Shown here in pieces: positions 18,926-27,674 of a stretch of 64,000 nucleotides of DNA (positions within the stretch are counted from its first letter, which is position 1; the number at the start of each line of letters is the position of its first letter). The notes below the pieces were generated by a model that saw only the letters and a list, made by a program, of their open reading frames with translations, had not been told where the DNA came from and did not search any database. The position numbers and the translations under genes are program-made. The stretch comes from Ignavibacteriales bacterium (lineage in GTDB: Bacteria > Bacteroidota > Ignavibacteria > Ignavibacteriales > Melioribacteraceae), in the NCBI GenBank assembly GCA_021740915.1, contig JAIOYW010000009.1, positions 124,001 through 188,000 on the forward strand. Reading direction: 5' to 3'.

Positions 18926-19938
18926 CTAAAAAAAACGAAATAATTCTTTTCAAAACATCAGACGATAAAATAAAGATAGATGTTTTATTTGAAGATGAAA
19001 CCGTTTGGCTTGCACAAGAACAAATGGCGCAACTATTCGAAAAAGGAAGAAGCACCATAACCGAACATATAAGCAACATATTTAAGGAACAAGAATTAGA
19101 AGAAAAAGTGGTATGTCGGGAATTCCGACACACCACTAAACACGGCGCTCTCGAAGGGAAAACGCAGGAAGTAACCGTAAAGCAATATAATCTTGATGTA
19201 ATTATTTCGGTGGGGTATCGGGTAAAATCTTTGCGGGGCACACAATTTCGGCAATGGGCAACACAGCGGTTACGTGAATACATCATCAAAGGATTTACAA
19301 TGAACGATGACCGATTGAAAGAACTTGGCGGAGGCAGCTATTGGAAAGAGCTTTTAGAGCGGATTCGTGATATTCGCAGCAGCGAAAAAATAATATACCG
19401 ACAAGTGCTCGATTTGTATGCTACAAGTATTAATTACGATTCGAAAAGTGAAGAATCCTTATTGTTTTTTAAAATAGTACAAAATAAATTACATTATGCA
19501 GTAAATCAACTTACAGCAGCAGAAGTGATATACAACAGAGCAGACGCCGAAAAAGAATTTATGGGTCTTACTACATTTACAGGATCATTGCCTGTTAAAA
19601 AAGATATCTCCATTGCTAAAAATTATTTAAACAAAGATGAATTATTTCGTCTTAATCGAATTGTTTCGGCATTTTTCGATTTAGCCGAATTAAAAGCAAT
19701 GGAACGTATCCCGATGAAAATGAAAGACTGGCTCGATGAGTTGGATAAATTTACTTCAATCTATGGCAAAGGAACCTTGCACAGTACGGGTAAGATAAGT
19801 CATGAAAAGGCAATAAAAAAAGCTGAGGCGGAATATCTGAAATATCAGGTAAAAACACTCTCGCCTGTTGAAGAAGCTTATCTCGATGCAATTAAAAAAA
19901 TTCAAAAAGAAGCAGAAAAGAAATCGAAGAAAAAATGA
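18922..19938 (+). CDS. rhuM: RhuM-family protein within the type III restriction operon
   Basis: A protein of 338 residues of the RhuM family. The hallmarks are IILFKTSDDKIKIDVLFEDE, the helix-turn-helix-like WLAQEQMAQLFEKGRSTITE, and SVGYRVKSLRGTQFRQWA with LREYIIKGFTMNDDRL. The C-terminal half is helical and ends in a lysine-rich tail. The biochemical role is unknown; the N-terminus suggests DNA binding, and family members often sit inside restriction-modification loci, as here. Its start overlaps the restored four-helix-bundle stop and its end overlaps res (ATGA at 19935-19938), so it is translationally tied to the restriction genes. A regulatory or accessory defence role is inferred. Confidence 0.85.
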   Translation: MTKKNEIILFKTSDDKIKIDVLFEDETVWLAQEQMAQLFEKGRSTITEHISNIFKEQELEEKVVCREFRHTTKHGALEGKTQEVTVKQYNLDVIISVGYRVKSLRGTQFRQWATQRLREYIIKGFTMNDDRLKELGGGSYWKELLERIRDIRSSEKIIYRQVLDLYATSINYDSKSEESLLFFKIVQNKLHYAVNQLTAAEVIYNRADAEKEFMGLTTFTGSLPVKKDISIAKNYLNKDELFRLNRIVSAFFDLAELKAMERIPMKMKDWLDELDKFTSIYGKGTLHSTGKISHEKAIKKAEAEYLKYQVKTLSPVEEAYLDAIKKIQKEAEKKSKKK

Positions 19939-22841
19939 AGGGATTTAATTTCGAAAAAAATCTGAGCCATCAATCGCATGCAGTAGAAAGCACTATTGCG
20001 GTGTTTGAGAATATCGATTGTATTCAGCAGACAGAGGTTGATAAAAAATATATCAATCCTGAATTTGATTATTTGGAGGGTTTTAAGTACATCAATAACA
20101 TTCGTGACATTCAGGAGAAAAACAGCTTAGACGAGAAAAGAAAGGGACGGAGCAATATCATAGATATTATGATGGAAACCGGAACTGGCAAAACATATAC
20201 CTATACAAAGACCATTTTTGAACTTAATGAAAAATATGGGATTTATAAGTTTATTGTAGTAGTTCCGACACTTTCAATCAAAGCAGGCACTATTGACTTT
20301 TTGAAATCGGAAAGCAGCCGTACACATTTTAATGAGCAATATGGTAAAACCCTTCATTTGCATATTGTAGAAAGTCAGAAAAAAGCAAAAAGCAAAAAAT
20401 CATATATTCCATCTGCGGTCAGCAGTTTTGTAACTGCCGGAAATTTTGAAAAAAACAATATTCAGGTCATGATTATCAACGCTGGTATGATCAACTCCGA
20501 AACAATGCAAACAGATTATCATTCGAACTTATTGGACAAATACAATATCCCATTTGATGCCATTGCAGCGACAAGACCATTTGTTATTATTGATGAGCCG
20601 CATAAATTTAGTCAAAACAATAAGACCTGGGAGAACATTCAAAAAATGAAGCCCCAATTTATCCTGCGGTATGGGGCGACTTTTCAGGGATTCGAAAACC
20701 TGATTTACACATTGACAGCCGTTGATTCGTTCAACAGAAATTTAGTGAAAGGCGTAATCGGACACATTACAGAATTTAATGCAGGTCAAAACGCAATAGT
20801 GAAATTTATTGATTCAGATGGCACCGAAGCCAGTTTTGAATTGATTGAAAACGACAAGCGAAAAACCGTGACTGTAGCTAAAAAAGAAAGTCTTAAAAAG
20901 GTTCATCCTGAGATGACCGATTTGGGGATTGAGAATTTGAATAAAAGCACCGTCGTTTTAACTAACGGTTTGGAGATGAAAAAAGGAGATAAAATCAATC
21001 CTTATTCCTACGCTGAAAAGTTGCAGGAAACCATGATACAAAAAGCAATCAAGCACCATTTTGAAATCGAAAAGCAACTACTGACAAGGGATGTAAAAAT
21101 AAAGCCTATAACGCTTTTCTTTATTGACAACATTGACGAATATCGAAACAAGGAAGGTTATATCCGGAAAACTGTCGAGCAATACATTAAAGCAGAAGTA
21201 GAGTCTTTAATTTTGAGTTTTGAGTCTTTAATCAAAACTCAAAACTCAACACCAGGCGCTCTACACTATAAAAATTATCTTGAAAAAACTTTGCTTGATC
21301 TTTCGGCAACACACGCAGGATATTTTTCCAAAGACAATACTGAAAAAGACGAAGCCATTGAGAAAGAGATAAACGAAATTCTGCACGACAAACAAGCAAT
21401 GCTTGATTTAGTAAATCCAAGAAGATTCATTTTTTCAAAATGGACTTTACGAGAAGGTTGGGATAATCCTAATGTATTTCAGATTTGTAAACTTCGAAGC
21501 AGCGGCAGTGAAATTTCGAAATTGCAGGAAGTTGGTCGTGGATTGCGGTTACCTGTAAATGAATATGGTAATCGTGTAAAAGACGAACAGTTTCATCTGA
21601 ATTACTTTGTGGACTTTACCGAAAGTGATTTTGTAGATAAATTGGTAAATGAAATCAATCTGAAATCGGGAGCTATTTCAATTGAACAAGTTCCTGACAA
21701 ACTTTATGAACAAATGATCAAAAAGATTTGTGAGCTATACGAGACAACAGAAAATGAACTATTGGATGTTTTGGACACAAACAACGTGATTACAAGAACA
21801 AACTCTTTTAAGACAGGCGGTTTTGATTACATCAAACAAAACTATCCAAGAATATTTGAAGGTGTAAACTCTAACAAAGTTCGCAAAGCAACCGACACTA
21901 AAAAGAAAGTTGTTGTTAGAACAGAGAAATATCAAGACCTGAAAGACCTTTGGGAAAAGCTAAATGAAAAAGTTATACTTGAATATAAGTTTGACAACGA
22001 AGCAAGTTTCAAATTGCTATTTACCGAATTTCTTAAAACACAGAAAGACAATCTAACTTGGGTCGGCATTAACGAGCGGATTTCAAAAGTTGAAATTAAG
22101 GACAACAAAGCAGTTGCATGCGATCCTGAATCAGTTTACAACCGAAAGGCTACGACTATTTCGATAATGAAATACAGCGACTTTTTGAAAGATCTTTCAA
22201 AGAATTTAAACATAAACATTACAACTTTACATCAATCAATCATTGATGCAGGAACAGACATAAACAAGTATCTCAATCAAACAACCTTAAGAATAATCAA
22301 GCAGAATTTTGACTTTTTCCTAATGACACAAGCCTTTGATAAGTATTCAATAGAATATAAAAAGGTTTCAAATAGCATTCATCCAACTAAACTGACAGAC
22401 GAGGACGGAAATGTGCTTAAAGAAATTTCTGCTTCAGATGTAGGTGTATTGTTTTCAGATGAAGATGTGGCAAAATCCTATTTCTTTGACGAATTATTTT
22501 ACGATTCAGACCTGGAGAAATCAAACATCCGGTCAGAAATAAAAGAAGTAATTGTTTTTACAAAAATCCCGAAGAACTCCATTAAGATTCCTGTTGCAGG
22601 TGGTAAAAGTTATTCTCCTGACTTCGCTTATGTTCTGAAATTCGAAAACGGCGAGCAAAAACTAAACTTCATTGTTGAGACTAAAAACGTAAATAATAAA
22701 GACGAGCTTCGTGATGAAGAAAAGTTCAAAATTAAACATGCAGAAAGATTTTTTGGCACTAAAATAAAAATTGCTTTTGAAACCCAATTCAGTAATAAAA
22801 AAATGGTTGATTTATTAAGAGGCCTATCTATAGAAGTTTAG
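19935..22841 (+). CDS. res: Type III restriction endonuclease subunit (Res)
   Basis: ATP-dependent translocase and nuclease subunit of the type III system, 968 residues. An N-terminal superfamily 2 helicase has Walker A ETGTGKTY (81-88) and motif II DEPH (D220). Later helicase motifs are visible in FSKWTLREGWDNPNVFQIC and LQEVGRGLRLP. The C-terminal nuclease shows the PD-(D/E)XK pattern: D896 in SPDFAYVL, and E915 and K917 in FIVETKN. With Mod it would cut unmethylated DNA between inverted target sites. Around residues 420-440 the protein carries an odd insert encoded by a palindromic stretch (21201-21260). The start overlaps rhuM by four bases; this is the last gene of the operon. Confidence 0.95.
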   Translation: MKGFNFEKNLSHQSHAVESTIAVFENIDCIQQTEVDKKYINPEFDYLEGFKYINNIRDIQEKNSLDEKRKGRSNIIDIMMETGTGKTYTYTKTIFELNEKYGIYKFIVVVPTLSIKAGTIDFLKSESSRTHFNEQYGKTLHLHIVESQKKAKSKKSYIPSAVSSFVTAGNFEKNNIQVMIINAGMINSETMQTDYHSNLLDKYNIPFDAIAATRPFVIIDEPHKFSQNNKTWENIQKMKPQFILRYGATFQGFENLIYTLTAVDSFNRNLVKGVIGHITEFNAGQNAIVKFIDSDGTEASFELIENDKRKTVTVAKKESLKKVHPEMTDLGIENLNKSTVVLTNGLEMKKGDKINPYSYAEKLQETMIQKAIKHHFEIEKQLLTRDVKIKPITLFFIDNIDEYRNKEGYIRKTVEQYIKAEVESLILSFESLIKTQNSTPGALHYKNYLEKTLLDLSATHAGYFSKDNTEKDEAIEKEINEILHDKQAMLDLVNPRRFIFSKWTLREGWDNPNVFQICKLRSSGSEISKLQEVGRGLRLPVNEYGNRVKDEQFHLNYFVDFTESDFVDKLVNEINLKSGAISIEQVPDKLYEQMIKKICELYETTENELLDVLDTNNVITRTNSFKTGGFDYIKQNYPRIFEGVNSNKVRKATDTKKKVVVRTEKYQDLKDLWEKLNEKVILEYKFDNEASFKLLFTEFLKTQKDNLTWVGINERISKVEIKDNKAVACDPESVYNRKATTISIMKYSDFLKDLSKNLNINITTLHQSIIDAGTDINKYLNQTTLRIIKQNFDFFLMTQAFDKYSIEYKKVSNSIHPTKLTDEDGNVLKEISASDVGVLFSDEDVAKSYFFDELFYDSDLEKSNIRSEIKEVIVFTKIPKNSIKIPVAGGKSYSPDFAYVLKFENGEQKLNFIVETKNVNNKDELRDEEKFKIKHAERFFGTKIKIAFETQFSNKKMVDLLRGLSIEV
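21201..21260. repeat. In-frame palindromic insert inside res
   Basis: A perfect 12-base inverted repeat, TTGAGTTTTGAG at 21213-21224 and CTCAAAACTCAA at 21238-21249 with a 13-base loop, lies within the coding frame. GAGTCTTTA is directly repeated at 21201 and 21222. The right edge TCAACACCAGGC recurs in mod at 18298-18309. Together they look like an inserted element that keeps the frame open. Confidence 0.7.
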
Positions 22842-23227
22842 ATAGTTCTTATAATCAATTTATTTAGAACAATACATCAAAGCAAACTAACCGTTGATGA
22901 TAATACCCGCCCGCTGCTGAACATATTTGTCAGATAATAATTCTTCTACGGAATGATATGTTCCCGGGCTTCGGCTCTGCTGATAGTATGCTATTCGGTA
23001 TCTCCCGGCATTAAATTTGAACAATTTACACTGAAAACCGCGGTTTGGATTTTCCAAATATTAAAGATAAAAAGTTGGAAAAGAGGACAAAACGTCTTAA
23101 ATTATTATGTCATAATAATTAAGGAACAAAAAGCCTTATACGGTTTTAATACTCTTAAGATTGAAAATATTGATGTAGTTTCATATTTTTATAAACTGAT
23201 TCCCGATTAAAAAGAATATTCTTAATT
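22842..23227. other. Intergenic region between res and ccmC, no gene recognised
   Basis: About 385 bases. An 85-codon frame (22953-23210) has no recognisable domain, good start signal or gene-like composition, and is not called. This is the boundary between the AT-rich restriction operon and the cytochrome c maturation genes. No direct repeats marking an insertion edge were noticed. Confidence 0.5.
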
Positions 23228-23932
23228 ATGATAAATAAATACCTTAAATACAGTCTTTTCGGATTGATGACATTCGTTATTATTGCAGGGATCGCTTTTC
23301 CGATTGTTGATCAGCCGAAAGAATGGTACGAATTTCCGATGATCCCCGGACTTGAAGAGAAGGCGAAAATAATTTTTTTCCATGTCCCCACTGCCTGGTT
23401 ATCAGTGCTGGCATTCCTTATGGCTATGATTTATGGGATAAAGTATCTGAGAAAGCAGGACCTAAATGACGATTCAAAATCCGAAGCAGCCATTCAGCTC
23501 GGAATGATTTTCTGTATTCTCGCCACTGTTACAGGTTCTATCTGGGCTAAGTTTACCTGGGGAAGTTTCTGGCACTGGGATCCCCGCGAAACGAGTATCT
23601 TTGTGCTGCTGCTGATATATGGTTCGCTTATTGCACTTCGGAGCGCTATCGAAAATGAAGAAAAAAGGGCGAGACTATCAGCCGTTTATTCGATAATCGC
23701 TTTTCTGACTGTCCCGTTCTTCATATTTATTATGCCCAGGATAATGGCGGGCTTGCACCCGGGATCGGCAAATGATGATACTTCCGGACCCGTTGTTGAT
23801 TTTAAAATGAATGCCAATATGCAGATGATATTCTATCTTTCAATGGCAGCATTTACAATACTTTATTACTGGATATGGAAAATCGGTTATAAATCTTTAA
23901 TAATAAGAGCAGAATTAAACAACAAAAACTAA
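23228..23932 (+). CDS. ccmC: Haem exporter/handling protein CcmC
   Basis: Membrane protein of cytochrome c maturation system I that presents haem to CcmE. It has 234 residues with six predicted membrane helices. The haem-handling tryptophan-rich motif WGSFWHWDPRE (111-121) and two flanking histidines in periplasmic loops, H52 in FFHVPTAWLS and H177 in AGLHPGS, match the family. It opens a tight ccmC-ccmD-ccmE-ccmF cluster. CcmA and CcmB, the ATPase partners, are not in this window, although they often sit just upstream of ccmC; here that place is taken by the restriction operon. Confidence 0.95.
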   Translation: MINKYLKYSLFGLMTFVIIAGIAFPIVDQPKEWYEFPMIPGLEEKAKIIFFHVPTAWLSVLAFLMAMIYGIKYLRKQDLNDDSKSEAAIQLGMIFCILATVTGSIWAKFTWGSFWHWDPRETSIFVLLLIYGSLIALRSAIENEEKRARLSAVYSIIAFLTVPFFIFIMPRIMAGLHPGSANDDTSGPVVDFKMNANMQMIFYLSMAAFTILYYWIWKIGYKSLIIRAELNNKN

Positions 23933-23942
23933 AGGAAAGAAT

Positions 23943-24092
23943 TTGGAAGGCTTTTATTCATTTCTTGAAAAAAACTCTATATATATAGTATTATTTATTG
24001 TCTTGGTCATCTGGACCGGAATATTTTTATTTGTAAATTCCACAGATAAAAGACTTAAAGGCATAGAAAACGAACTGAAAGGACAAAAATGA
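23943..24092 (+). CDS. ccmD: CcmD-family small membrane protein
   Basis: Short gene of 49 residues starting with TTG at 23943 and ending at 24092, where its stop overlaps the ccmE start (ATGA). The product has one hydrophobic helix (SIYIVLFIVLVIWTGIFLFV) followed by a charged cytoplasmic tail with TDKRLKGIENELK. This is the standard CcmD layout, where the tail resembles the LDRRIKxLE motif. CcmD supports release of holo-CcmE from the CcmABC complex. Position between ccmC and ccmE is decisive support. The TTG start is accepted because no in-frame ATG exists. Confidence 0.85.
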   Translation: MEGFYSFLEKNSIYIVLFIVLVIWTGIFLFVNSTDKRLKGIENELKGQK

Positions 24093-24478
24093 AAAACAAA
24101 TATATGTTCGGCGGCCTTATAATCGTCGTGTTTCTCGGCGTGATGGGGTGGCTGTTTACGCAGACAAATGTTGCCTATGTCAGCAACTTTGAGAGTGTTG
24201 TCAATTCCTCAAAAGCGGTCAAAGCAACCGGATCATGGGTGAAAGAAAAAAGGTATGTATTCGATAGTGAGCGTAACACTTTTTCTTTCTATATGTCTGA
24301 TGAGACCGGCAAGCAGATGAAGGTTATATACAAGGGTTCGATTCCGAATAATTTCGAATCCTGCACAAGCGTTGTGGTTACCGGCAAATACCATAACGGG
24401 GTTTTTCAGGCTTCGGATATTTTGACAAAATGTCCGTCAAAATATGAAACCCAAATGCCGGCTAACAGCAAGACCTAA
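24089..24478 (+). CDS. ccmE: Cytochrome c maturation haem chaperone CcmE, CxxxY variant
   Basis: Periplasmic haem chaperone of 129 residues tethered by an N-terminal helix (about 7-24). The OB-fold strands are recognisable in KATGSWVKEKRYVFDS and MKVIYKGSIPNNFESC, then VVVTGKYHNGVFQASDILTKCPSKY. In classical CcmE the haem is bound covalently by His in HxxxY; here the position is C115 with Y119 (CPSKY). This CxxxY form is known from archaea and some Desulfovibrio-type bacteria (system I*). The frame overlaps ccmD by four bases and ccmF follows after 23 bases. Function as haem chaperone is well supported by context. Confidence 0.93.
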   Translation: MKNKYMFGGLIIVVFLGVMGWLFTQTNVAYVSNFESVVNSSKAVKATGSWVKEKRYVFDSERNTFSFYMSDETGKQMKVIYKGSIPNNFESCTSVVVTGKYHNGVFQASDILTKCPSKYETQMPANSKT

Positions 24479-24501
24479 CCTCAAAATAAAGGAAAATTTT
24501 A

Positions 24502-26907
24502 ATGATTGGTGATATATTAATTACCCTCGCACTTGTAGCGGGTGTATTCACGGTAGTTATGTATTATCTGACCTATAAAGGTTATGAAAATACAAAAAAC
24601 TACGCGCGGATCGGGTACCACTTTATGGCAGTTATGGTGGTTGCCGCTTCAGCATTGTTATTATATGCTGTTTTAACGCATCAATATCAGTATAAATATG
24701 TTTTTAATTATTCCGGCTCCGGTTTGCCTGTAGGGCTTCTGATCTCCACATTTTATGCGGGGCAGGAAGGAAGTTTGCTGCTCTGGCTTCTGTTTACTGC
24801 TATCGTCGGGCTTATCCTCATGGATTATACATCCAAAAGGGGAGACCTCGAAGAGCGCGTAATGATGGTTTTTACTTTTGCCGCTGTCGGACTACTGACT
24901 ATGATCAGTCCGCTGCTCAAAAGTCCATTCGAGTATATATGGGTTGAAGATAATTTTATCAATATTAAATATATAAATGCGCAGCTCCTGAATTCGCCGT
25001 TTATTCAGAATTTCTTTTTCCAGGATCCCGGTTCCGGTGAGTCCTTCGTAAGGCTGGGGAAAGAACTGTATGCGGTGCTGAGCACCAATGGAATCGCTAT
25101 TAATAATTTCCTCATTCAGGGTAAGGGGTTGAATCCATTGCTTCAGAATTTCTGGATGCAGATTCATCCGCCGCTTCTTTTTGTGGGCTTTTCGATGGCT
25201 GCGGTTCCTTTTTCATTTGCAATTGCCGCACTTATCAAAAATGAATATAAAGACTGGGTGAAACAATCATTGCCCTGGCTGTTAAGTGCAACAATGCTTT
25301 TAGGACTTGCTATTATGTTGGGCGGTTACTGGGCATATGGTGTTCTGGGATGGGGCGGCTACTGGGGTTGGGACCCGGTTGAAAATTCAAGTCTTGTTCC
25401 CTGGATTATTGGTGTCGCTGCTATTCACACCATGATCGTTCAGAAAAAATATCAGGATAAAGGCAGCGAAGGCAGGTTTGTTAAAACAAATCTAATCCTG
25501 AGTGTGCTTATGTATGTTACCGTTCTCTACAGCACTTTTCTTACAAGAAGCGGAATCCTCAGTGATGCCTCAGTCCATTCATTTGTTGCGCCGGGACAGA
25601 TAGTTTTTCTGGCATTGCTCACTTTCCTGTTGTTTTTCCTGTCCATTGGTGTGGGCGGAGTTGCATACAGGTGGAAATATCTTACGAACAAATATAATTT
25701 TGAAGAGAATCTTCTTTCGAGGGAACTGGCATTATTTACGGGATCGGTTGCCCTTATAGCATCAGCAATTATTGTTCTTGTGGGTACAAGCGCACCAATT
25801 TTCGGAACAGCAGTAGAGATAAGATTCTATAATGAACTCAATCTGCCAATAGCAATCATTATTGCATTTTTGAATGGATTCAGTCTTCTTCTTAAATGGA
25901 AGCAGTCTGATGGCAAAAACCTGGTAAAAGACCTGCAGTTTTCAGGAGCAGCCGCAGCAGTTTCAACTATACTCGTTGTTCTTATTGGTGGTGTAACCGA
26001 TGTAATGCTTGCCGTGTTTGTCCTTACAACTGCTTTCTCGTTATTTGTCAACCTCGAGATAATGTTCCATGTTATAAAAGGAAGAAAATCACATCTTGGG
26101 GCATACATATCCCATGCCGGTCTCGCAGTATTTTTCCTTGGCGTAATTGCTACAGGCGGTTATTCACAGCATGGTCAGGTTGAGCTTATTAAAGGTCAGA
26201 AGGCTGAAATCTTCGGGCATCAGCTTACTTTTACAGGTTATGTGCCGATAGAAAACGGCGCCAAGTATGCATTTAATGTCGAAATAGCCGATGGCGAGAG
26301 TAAATCAGTTGCCGCACCGGTAATGTATATTGCCGAGTTTAACAACAGTCTGATGCGTGAACCTGATATACTTAACGGATTGTTTAAGGATTTTTATGTT
26401 GCTCCTCTGGGTTATTCAGATGGCAAAGAATCCTTATCGGATGGAGGCAGGGAAGTCAGCCTCGGCAAAGGCGAATCGATTGATTATAACGGTTCCACAA
26501 TAACATTTGAAAGCTTTAATTTTCCTCCTGATGCAATGCAGGCAATGATGGGAGGAGGAGAATTCAGTATCGGCGCTGTTTTAAGTATTGATAAAGACGG
26601 GAAAAAAATACAGGCAGAGCCAAAACTTGTGAAACAAGGTGAATCACAAAAATATGTTTCTGCTGAAATTCCTGAAGCTGACTTAAAAGTTGATATGAAA
26701 TCGATGGATGCAGGAGGCAATGTTATCCTCATCCTCACAAGTATTTCTGATCCTGCGTCTGCAGAAATGAATAAGATGCCAAAAGAGGTGCTGACGGTTG
26801 AAGCAAGTATCAAGCCTTTTATTAATCTTGTATGGGCGGGTGTTTTGATAATGGTAGCAGGGTTTATTGTTTCAGCATCAAGAAGAACCAAAGAATCCCA
26901 ATCCTGA
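24502..26907 (+). CDS. ccmF: Cytochrome c haem lyase subunit CcmF
   Basis: Large polytopic membrane protein (801 residues) that attaches haem to apocytochrome CxxCH sites. It has about a dozen helices, the tryptophan-rich haem motif WGWGGYWGWDPVENSS, conserved histidines in MQIHPPLLF and in SVHSFVAPG, and FLTRSGILSD. The region after residue 560 (about 565-765) is an extended periplasmic domain before the last helix, which ends in RRTKES. It is the last gene of the ccm cluster; a strong hairpin follows 10 bases after the stop. No ccmH is present here, as expected if this is a system I* pathway. Confidence 0.95.
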   Translation: MIGDILITLALVAGVFTVVMYYLTYKGYENTKNYARIGYHFMAVMVVAASALLLYAVLTHQYQYKYVFNYSGSGLPVGLLISTFYAGQEGSLLLWLLFTAIVGLILMDYTSKRGDLEERVMMVFTFAAVGLLTMISPLLKSPFEYIWVEDNFINIKYINAQLLNSPFIQNFFFQDPGSGESFVRLGKELYAVLSTNGIAINNFLIQGKGLNPLLQNFWMQIHPPLLFVGFSMAAVPFSFAIAALIKNEYKDWVKQSLPWLLSATMLLGLAIMLGGYWAYGVLGWGGYWGWDPVENSSLVPWIIGVAAIHTMIVQKKYQDKGSEGRFVKTNLILSVLMYVTVLYSTFLTRSGILSDASVHSFVAPGQIVFLALLTFLLFFLSIGVGGVAYRWKYLTNKYNFEENLLSRELALFTGSVALIASAIIVLVGTSAPIFGTAVEIRFYNELNLPIAIIIAFLNGFSLLLKWKQSDGKNLVKDLQFSGAAAAVSTILVVLIGGVTDVMLAVFVLTTAFSLFVNLEIMFHVIKGRKSHLGAYISHAGLAVFFLGVIATGGYSQHGQVELIKGQKAEIFGHQLTFTGYVPIENGAKYAFNVEIADGESKSVAAPVMYIAEFNNSLMREPDILNGLFKDFYVAPLGYSDGKESLSDGGREVSLGKGESIDYNGSTITFESFNFPPDAMQAMMGGGEFSIGAVLSIDKDGKKIQAEPKLVKQGESQKYVSAEIPEADLKVDMKSMDAGGNVILILTSISDPASAEMNKMPKEVLTVEASIKPFINLVWAGVLIMVAGFIVSASRRTKESQS

Positions 26908-26916
26908 AATTAACTT

Positions 26917-26948
26917 ATATGATCCGCATAATCCAATGCGGATCATAT
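26917..26948 (+). terminator. Strong hairpin after ccmF
   Basis: Perfect 13-base stem (ATATGATCCGCAT and its complement) with loop AATCCA, 10 bases after the ccmF stop. There is no long T-tract, so it may work as a terminator or as a 3'-end stabiliser. Confidence 0.75.
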
Positions 26949-27047
26949 ATCTAATTGCCATCAATGCCTTCCGCCAGCGTAAGAGTTAAGAATTATCCGC
27001 TCAACATTGTATTTTTGTAAACTGAATATCTAAAATGTGTGTTCTGA

Positions 27048-27674
27048 TTGTTTAAAAACATCATCTATATTTTTGCAAGCATGATGCTTTTTTTTACCGG
27101 AGTAATACTGTACGGCACTCTGCTGAACCTGAGGGAGAAAACCCTGGCTGAAGAAATGAAGCTGAAAAATATTGAGACACTCAGGGATATAAAAGTCGTG
27201 ATTATTAAATCCCGATACACCCTTGAACTATATTCAGGTGACATATTAGTCAAAAATTACAAGGCTGTTTTTGGAAAAACCCGGAGAAGGATAAGGCATT
27301 CTGCACTCGATAAGGTGACTCCCACCGGCAGGTATTATGTTTGCAGCAAGGATTCTGTAACAGAGTTCCACAGAATGATCGTTCTGAATTATCCGAATCT
27401 GCATGATCTCGCGATTCAGTTGAAGGACGGTTATCTTACCCGGGAGGAATTCCTTGAATTCAGAGAGGAACTGAACACAAATAATTGTATTGGGAAAAGA
27501 AATATTAAATTCGGCACAATTGGCATTCACGGCATCGGATATTTTGATATTGTTTTCAGTAACCTGCCGTTCAGGTTCGACTGGACTAACGGATCTGTTG
27601 CAGTCAATAACGATGACATTGAGGAGCTTTACAGCGTAATGGAGCATGGGACTGAAGTTATCATACACCCTTAA
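27048..27674 (+). CDS. YkuD/YafK-like L,D-transpeptidase domain protein with Cys-to-Ser active site
   Basis: A protein of 208 residues starting with TTG (27048), giving an N-terminal membrane anchor (about 5-25). The YkuD-domain signature is present: IKVVIIKSRYTLELYSGD, RHSALDKVTPTGRYYV, MIVLNYPNLHD, GIHGIG with H161, and DWTNGSVAVNNDDIEEL. In the YafK-like group the last motif reads DWTxGCIAxxN, with Cys as nucleophile. Here that residue is S183, encoded TCT, one base from TGT. The protein may be catalytically dead, may use Ser, or may bind peptidoglycan. It overlaps the Omp85 gene by 29 bases, so both are probably expressed together. Confidence 0.85.
   Translation: MFKNIIYIFASMMLFFTGVILYGTLLNLREKTLAEEMKLKNIETLRDIKVVIIKSRYTLELYSGDILVKNYKAVFGKTRRRIRHSALDKVTPTGRYYVCSKDSVTEFHRMIVLNYPNLHDLAIQLKDGYLTREEFLEFREELNTNNCIGKRNIKFGTIGIHGIGYFDIVFSNLPFRFDWTNGSVAVNNDDIEELYSVMEHGTEVIIHP

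Noticed and set aside
22953-23210. 85-codon frame between res and ccmC
   Set aside because: No recognisable domain, no convincing start signal, and a composition like the surrounding non-coding DNA.
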